Program-made: the position numbers and the translations under genes
In this document: positions 56,439-60,036 of the stretch, in pieces
Layout: each line of letters starts with the position of its first letter
Numbering within the stretch: position 1 is the first letter of the stretch
Notes under the pieces: model-generated
Seen by the model: the letters and a program-made list of their open reading frames with translations, nothing else
What the model was told of the DNA's origin: nothing
The model's database searches: none
DNA from: Pseudomonadota bacterium
GTDB lineage: Bacteria > Desulfobacterota > Anaeroferrophillalia > Anaeroferrophillales > Tharpellaceae
Length of the DNA stretch: 60,036 bases
Assembly (NCBI GenBank): GCA_011049115.1
Contig: DSCM01000089.1
Coordinates: forward strand, 1-60,036
Direction: 5' to 3'

Positions 56439-57140
56439 TTAATTAAAATCCTTTCTGGTTAAGGTTCGGCCGGGAGGCACGACCACAAAATCATCGCCCC
56501 ATGGACCTCGAACCAGTTTCTGCATGAGATCGGCCGAACCCGTCATGAACTCAGCCCGCAAATTGAATTTTTGCGCGATTTTCCGAGTATAGACCTCGTA
56601 GGTTTCGAGCCCCGCGCCGGGCTCGGCCCGAATAAAAACCAATCTCTTATAGTTTTTCAGGATGATTCCCATCAGATACTCGGCGCGTTTTTCACCCCAA
56701 CGCGCCACCATCGCCTGATAGTCATCGAAGGGAGTGATGGCGGCATCGATCCAGCCTCGGGTCAGATAATAGGTTCCCGGATCGGCCAGGACCAGCCGAC
56801 GATACTCCTGTCTGGAACCAAGGAACAGACTGATACAATCGTCAATCTTGGGAATCACCAGCCGACACCCGCCGGCCGTGATCCCATCCGCGGCCCCGGA
56901 ACAGAGACCATAGGCCAGGATCACGGCGCTGAAGTTTGCTCCAGAGGCATCGATCACCTTTTGCAACTCCAGCCGCAAGGATTCCGGCCGCACATGGAGA
57001 CCGGCGTCCAGGGCCTGAGTCTCGGTCTCCACCGTCAGGTAAGGAGCCAGAGCCTCCAGGACCACCGGACAACCGATAATCTTCTGACGGGTGGGCTTGG
57101 CATCCCCGGCCTTACGGCCGGCTGTTTCATTCGGCTGCAT
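56439..57140 (-). CDS. DUF1638 family protein
   Basis: A 233-residue protein with IGCPVVLEALAPYL, VILAYGLCSGAADG and VIPKIDDCISLFLGSR, the conserved DUF1638 segments. DUF1638 genes are commonly found beside corrinoid methyltransferase genes, but their role is unknown. The ATG at 57140 shares one base with the RACE stop, so it is coupled to that gene. Confidence 0.85.
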   Translation of the reverse strand: MQPNETAGRKAGDAKPTRQKIIGCPVVLEALAPYLTVETETQALDAGLHVRPESLRLELQKVIDASGANFSAVILAYGLCSGAADGITAGGCRLVIPKIDDCISLFLGSRQEYRRLVLADPGTYYLTRGWIDAAITPFDDYQAMVARWGEKRAEYLMGIILKNYKRLVFIRAEPGAGLETYEVYTRKIAQKFNLRAEFMTGSADLMQKLVRGPWGDDFVVVPPGRTLTRKDFN

Positions 57141-58669
57141 CAACTGATCGGCCTCTCATTTGCCGGTCGAAAAGCAAAAGCTTGGGGGAAACGAAGGGCC
57201 CGGGCAAAAACTCCGGAAAACTCCCGGCGACGGGTCAGCTCCAGACAACGCAAGCGCCGGCTCAGGGCAACCACTTCTCGGCGTCGGGATGCCGACAGCA
57301 GGATCGTTTGCGCCCCGACGCCGGCGGCATTGCCGACCTGACGAAAACGCTCTCTGGGCAGGTCCGGTAACAAGCCTACCCGAATCGCGCTTTCGATATC
57401 CAAATGGGTACCGAAGGCCCCGGCCACCACAATCTGATCCAGCTGTTGCAGATCGACCTTGCCGACCTGCAACAGAATTTCAATACCGGCGGCCACGGCC
57501 CCTTTAGCCAGCTGAATCTCGGAAATATCCTTCTGCGTGATAACGATTTCCCGACCGGCGCCGCTTTCGGCCCCGGCTACCAGGTTAAAAGCCAGCCCCG
57601 CCTGGCCGAAGAGCCGCACCCGGACATGGTTTTTGTCCAGCAGCCCCCTGCCGCTCACGATACCCAAGCGGACCAGTTCGGCCACGCCATCGAGAATTCC
57701 CGAGCCGCAGAAGCCTCGGGGACGCGTTTTGCCAATGGTTTCATAGTGAATCTCCATGCCCCCTGAGTCCATCCGCACCCGGCTGATGGCGCCTTCGACC
57801 GCACGCATGCCCTGATGAATATGCGCGCCTTCGAAGGCCGGTCCCGAGGCACAGGAGCAAGACAGCAGCTGCCCTTCGTGGACGAGCACGATTTCGGTAT
57901 TGGTGCCGATATCCAGACCGAGGACGATCTTTCGGGCCAGATGAAGGTCGGCCCCGAGAATCATGGCCAGATGATCGCCGCCGATGAAACCCGCGACCGC
58001 GGGCAACAGATGCACCTGAGCCTGCGGCGCGCCCTGAATACCGAGATCGGCGGCAGGACAAAGCAGTGGGCTCGAAATCGCCGGGACGTAGGGCGCCCGT
58101 CCCAACTGTTCCACCGGCAGGCGCAGCAAGAGATGATGCATCGCCGGATTCCCCCCGATCACAAGCTCGTACACCTCTTCCCGAGCCCGGCCGGCCGCCG
58201 CCAGCAAGGCAGCCATCAGGCAGTCGATGCCCTGGGCCGCCACGAGGCTCAGTTCTGCACGGGCCTTCTCTCCTGAAAGGGCGTAAGCCAGGCGACTCAT
58301 CAGGTCTTCACCATAGGGGATCTGAGGATTCATGATCCCATCGGCGGCCAGCTGTTCACCGGTAATAAGATCGACCAGAAAAGCGGCAATCTTGGTTGTA
58401 CCAAGATCCACCGCCAAACCCAGCGGCGCAAAAGGCGGATCCTCAAGCCGGATATCGAGCAATTCACCTTCCCGTAACAAAAGGTGGACGGCGCCGGCCT
58501 GAGCCCGGGCGGGCACCCGACGCAACAGTTCCAGGCCGACACTCAGCGGCGCTTCCTGATCCGGTTCAGACCATGCTTGCCGAAGCTGTGCCCAAACCGT
58601 CAACGGATAATCGACGGTCGTCGTTTGCAGGAGAACGGTTTCAGTCCGCACCCGAGACGAGACTTCCAA
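57140..58669 (-). CDS. RACE-type corrinoid activator, ASKHA part
   Basis: A 509-codon frame that is the main body of a reductive activator of corrinoid enzymes (RamA-like). It shows AVDLGTTKIAAFLVDL, NPQIPYGEDLMSR, GNPAMHHLLL, LDIGTNTEIVL and VVAGAFGTHLD, the ASKHA ATPase pattern. Its apparent TTG start is artificial, because the frame runs back without a shift through one TAG (58691-58693) into the ferredoxin part. Joined, they make one protein of 620 codons, the normal RACE layout. RACE proteins use ATP to re-reduce Co(II) corrinoids of methyltransferases. No methyltransferase is in the window. Confidence 0.85.
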   Translation of the reverse strand: MEVSSRVRTETVLLQTTTVDYPLTVWAQLRQAWSEPDQEAPLSVGLELLRRVPARAQAGAVHLLLREGELLDIRLEDPPFAPLGLAVDLGTTKIAAFLVDLITGEQLAADGIMNPQIPYGEDLMSRLAYALSGEKARAELSLVAAQGIDCLMAALLAAAGRAREEVYELVIGGNPAMHHLLLRLPVEQLGRAPYVPAISSPLLCPAADLGIQGAPQAQVHLLPAVAGFIGGDHLAMILGADLHLARKIVLGLDIGTNTEIVLVHEGQLLSCSCASGPAFEGAHIHQGMRAVEGAISRVRMDSGGMEIHYETIGKTRPRGFCGSGILDGVAELVRLGIVSGRGLLDKNHVRVRLFGQAGLAFNLVAGAESGAGREIVITQKDISEIQLAKGAVAAGIEILLQVGKVDLQQLDQIVVAGAFGTHLDIESAIRVGLLPDLPRERFRQVGNAAGVGAQTILLSASRRREVVALSRRLRCLELTRRREFSGVFARALRFPQAFAFRPANERPIS

Positions 58670-58690
58670 CGCGCGAGCCTCGCCCTCAAC

Positions 58691-58999
58691 CTAGAGTTGC
58701 TGATTTCCGGCCACACTCTCAGCCGGCACCTCCACCTTGGGGGATCCCAAAGGCTGTACCTGACAGGCCAGGCGGTAGCCGCCGGCCAAATCTTCGGCGC
58801 TGAAGCGCTGAAGCTCGTTTCGGGTGGGTTGGATTACGGAACCATGGCGCACCTTTACTCGGCACTGACCGCAGGTCCCCTGACCGCCACAGGGGGCATA
58901 AAGCTGTTCGTAGCCAACGACCATCGCCCGACGGATCGCGAGCAGCAGATTCTCGCCGGGCTCCAGGGGAACCCGCAAACCCACCGGCTGTAATTCCAT
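58691..58999 (-). CDS. RACE-type corrinoid activator, N-terminal 2Fe-2S part
   Basis: A 102-residue plant-type [2Fe-2S] ferredoxin domain: APCGGQGTCGQC followed by C near residue 79 (RLACQV). It ends PAESVAGNQQL then TAG, which is in the same frame as the following ASKHA domain. In intact relatives the corresponding junction continues without a stop. So this is either one gene with a decoded or read-through TAG or a recently interrupted gene. The start is ATG 58999 or GTG 59002. The ribosome site is weak. Confidence 0.75.
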   Translation of the reverse strand: MELQPVGLRVPLEPGENLLLAIRRAMVVGYEQLYAPCGGQGTCGQCRVKVRHGSVIQPTRNELQRFSAEDLAGGYRLACQVQPLGSPKVEVPAESVAGNQQL

Positions 59000-59235
59000 C
59001 ACTCAGTTCAAATCAACCTCTTGCCCGAGCCCGCCGGCGGACGGTTCCCAGGCTTCCTGAAAAAAACCAACCTTTAGGAAGCCGACCACCCGACGAGCAC
59101 ATTTCGTTTTCATCAAACCTTAAGCCATCAACCGCTGAAATAAATTATAATTGTAAAAAAGTCATGCCTAATTGTCAACCACCCCTTGAAAAGGCGGGCC
59201 TGACAAGCTTCCCAAGGTACGGGAAACACGCCCGC

Positions 59236-59282
59236 CCCGGGGGATGAAGCGGCCAGAGAAGTAATACGCCTCATCCCCCGGG
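59236..59282. repeat. 12-bp perfect inverted repeat
   Basis: CCCGGGGGATGA (59236-59247) and TCATCCCCCGGG (59271-59282) enclose a 23-base loop, between the transporter remnant and the RACE gene. No T-run follows on either side. The rest of 59003-59330 shows no gene. Confidence 0.45.
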
Positions 59283-59330
59283 AAGTGCTACACAAGGAGT
59301 GGAATGTAGCCGCTGACGATACCATCAACC

Positions 59331-59874
59331 TCAGAATTGACCCGTGATCTTGAGCCAGTGACTGGAGCCCTCGGTTTTGTTGCGGGCGGCGAATTCCCAC
59401 TGACTCCGAAGTTCGATAAACAACTTGCCCCAATTATACCATAAACCCGGCCCGGCGGCCAGTACCCGCGAATGGTTATCCTCGTCCGCCGCCAACAGCT
59501 CGCGCACCGGCTGCGGCACATCGGCGCCGGCGTGGTATTTGTCATCGCTCACCTGCGTGTAACCGTAGCCACTCACGCCGAGCCGCAGGCTTTCGCCGAA
59601 CTTCCGGGAGACGGAGTAATCGGCGTGAAACTCCTGCCCCGGGGTGCGATCGACGTTAAATTCGTAGATCGTCGGGCAGTCGTTCTGCCGAGTGCTGAAA
59701 TCATACATCAGCTTGAGGGAGAATTCCCACGGGCCCTACATATAAGTCATCGCCGCAGCGGGCTCAAAAGTCCAGTAATTTGCGCCCCATGGAGGCCAGA
59801 TTATCGTCATCTTCATTGCTAAGGGGAATAAAGAAAGGTGTTGCAAAGATTGGATAAAATATCAATAATAACAT
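59331..59874 (-). pseudogene. Outer-membrane transporter (phenol-degradation/SphA-like), truncated
   Basis: The readable C-terminal part (MYDFSTRQND... LGVSGYGYTQVSDDKY ... KITGQF) fits barrel-forming transporters of the MetA-pathway-degradation type. Upstream the frame gives ANYWTFEPAAAMTYM, then TAG at 59736-59738, then GPWEFSLKL. Just before ANYW one extra A in an AAA run (plus-strand 59779-59781) shifts the frame; the earlier frame reads ATPFFIPLSNEDDDN. The N-terminal half is missing where the probable IS begins. Three lesions make a pseudogene likely. Confidence 0.7.
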
Positions 59875-59887
59875 TTACTTAATGCAG

Positions 59888-59950
59888 GGAAACCTCTATA
59901 ATGGGCATCAATGATCACCACAAAACATCAGCCCAAAATAGAGGTTTTCC
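59888..59950 (+). promoter_or_regulatory. Hairpin that hides the transposase ribosome-binding site
   Basis: GGAAACCTCTAT (59888-59899) pairs with ATAGAGGTTTTCC (59938-59950), with an inner TGGGC/GCCCA stem. The right arm contains the AGAGG site that lies 6 bases before the ATG, so transcripts entering from outside would be poorly translated. Confidence 0.5.
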
Positions 59951-60036
59951 ATGCTCCGTAAAGATATCAAAAACGAAGTGAGAGCACAACTCAAAAAAGA
60001 GTACCCCAACTGGAAACGTATTCCGAAGAAAATGAA
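59951..60036 (+). CDS. Probable transposase, N-terminal start only
   Basis: The reading frame starts ATGCTCCGT (MLRKDIKNEVRAQLKKEYPN...) and runs open off the window edge. The Lys-rich N terminus resembles IS-encoded transposases, and it lies right next to a truncated gene, behind a translation-blocking hairpin. The family cannot be fixed from 28 residues. The left end of the element must lie between about 59860 and 59888. Confidence 0.5.
   Translation, partial: MLRKDIKNEVRAQLKKEYPNWKRIPKKM

Noticed and set aside
55418-58693. Genome-wide reassignment of TAG to glutamine
   Set aside because: TAG terminates at least nine apparently normal genes in this window, which a full reassignment would not allow.
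1-60036. CRISPR arrays, rRNA and tRNA genes
   Set aside because: No regularly spaced repeats, no rRNA-like stretches and no convincing cloverleaf were seen on either strand by eye.

Overview
The window looks like chromosomal DNA of a Gram-negative anaerobe, most likely a Desulfobacterota (deltaproteobacterial) lineage. The evidence is multihaem c-type cytochromes, a Rieske/cytochrome b complex, sigma-54 activators, a B12 riboswitch with corrinoid-activation genes, an outer-membrane porin and an HcpR-like operator. Coding sequence is GC-rich. No species name can be given from the sequence alone.

Layout. 1-10.4 kb (minus strand): the 5' part of valS, an acidic protein with a degenerate receiver domain, and two sigma-54 activators with atypical receivers flanking a large TPR protein. 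10.6-25.1 kb: housekeeping genes. These are a radical-SAM enzyme (AmrS-like), purH, purD, purE, a YrdC/Sua5 protein, a PP-loop thiolase-like protein, mutS, an Rrf2 regulator, the nadC-birA-coaX operon, a DUF3795 pseudogene and an aminotransferase. 25.1-28.6 kb: an exported FG-GAP protein and an outer-membrane barrel. 29.0-34.0 kb: mobB-mobA, a DEAD-box helicase, a DUF1820 protein, a His-rich protein and tyrS.

34.2-51.7 kb is a respiratory and stress island. A c-haem sensor kinase (DUF3365 type) and its OmpR-type regulator are divergent from an operon encoding Rieske protein, b6-like cytochrome b, subunit-IV-like protein, octahaem HAO-family cytochrome and small cytochrome c. Next come a SurA-like chaperone, a PilJ-type chemoreceptor, an HPP membrane protein, an RND efflux set with a PepSY-like membrane protein, a second octahaem cytochrome and ygbA. 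The same 11-bp-spaced TTAAC direct repeat lies upstream of both octahaem loci, so one two-component system may control both. FNR/HcpR-type palindromes precede ygbA and lie between HPP and the RND genes, which suggests nitrogen-oxide or nitrosative-stress physiology.

52.2-60.0 kb is a corrinoid locus that is partly decayed. It holds a dehydrogenase-CobT fusion, a small ORF and a broken TrpD-like gene behind a cobalamin riboswitch. Upstream are DUF1638 and a RACE corrinoid activator interrupted by one in-frame TAG. A damaged outer-membrane transporter gene follows, truncated next to a probable insertion sequence at the right edge. Three genes here carry an internal TAG at a position where glutamine or another sense codon fits.
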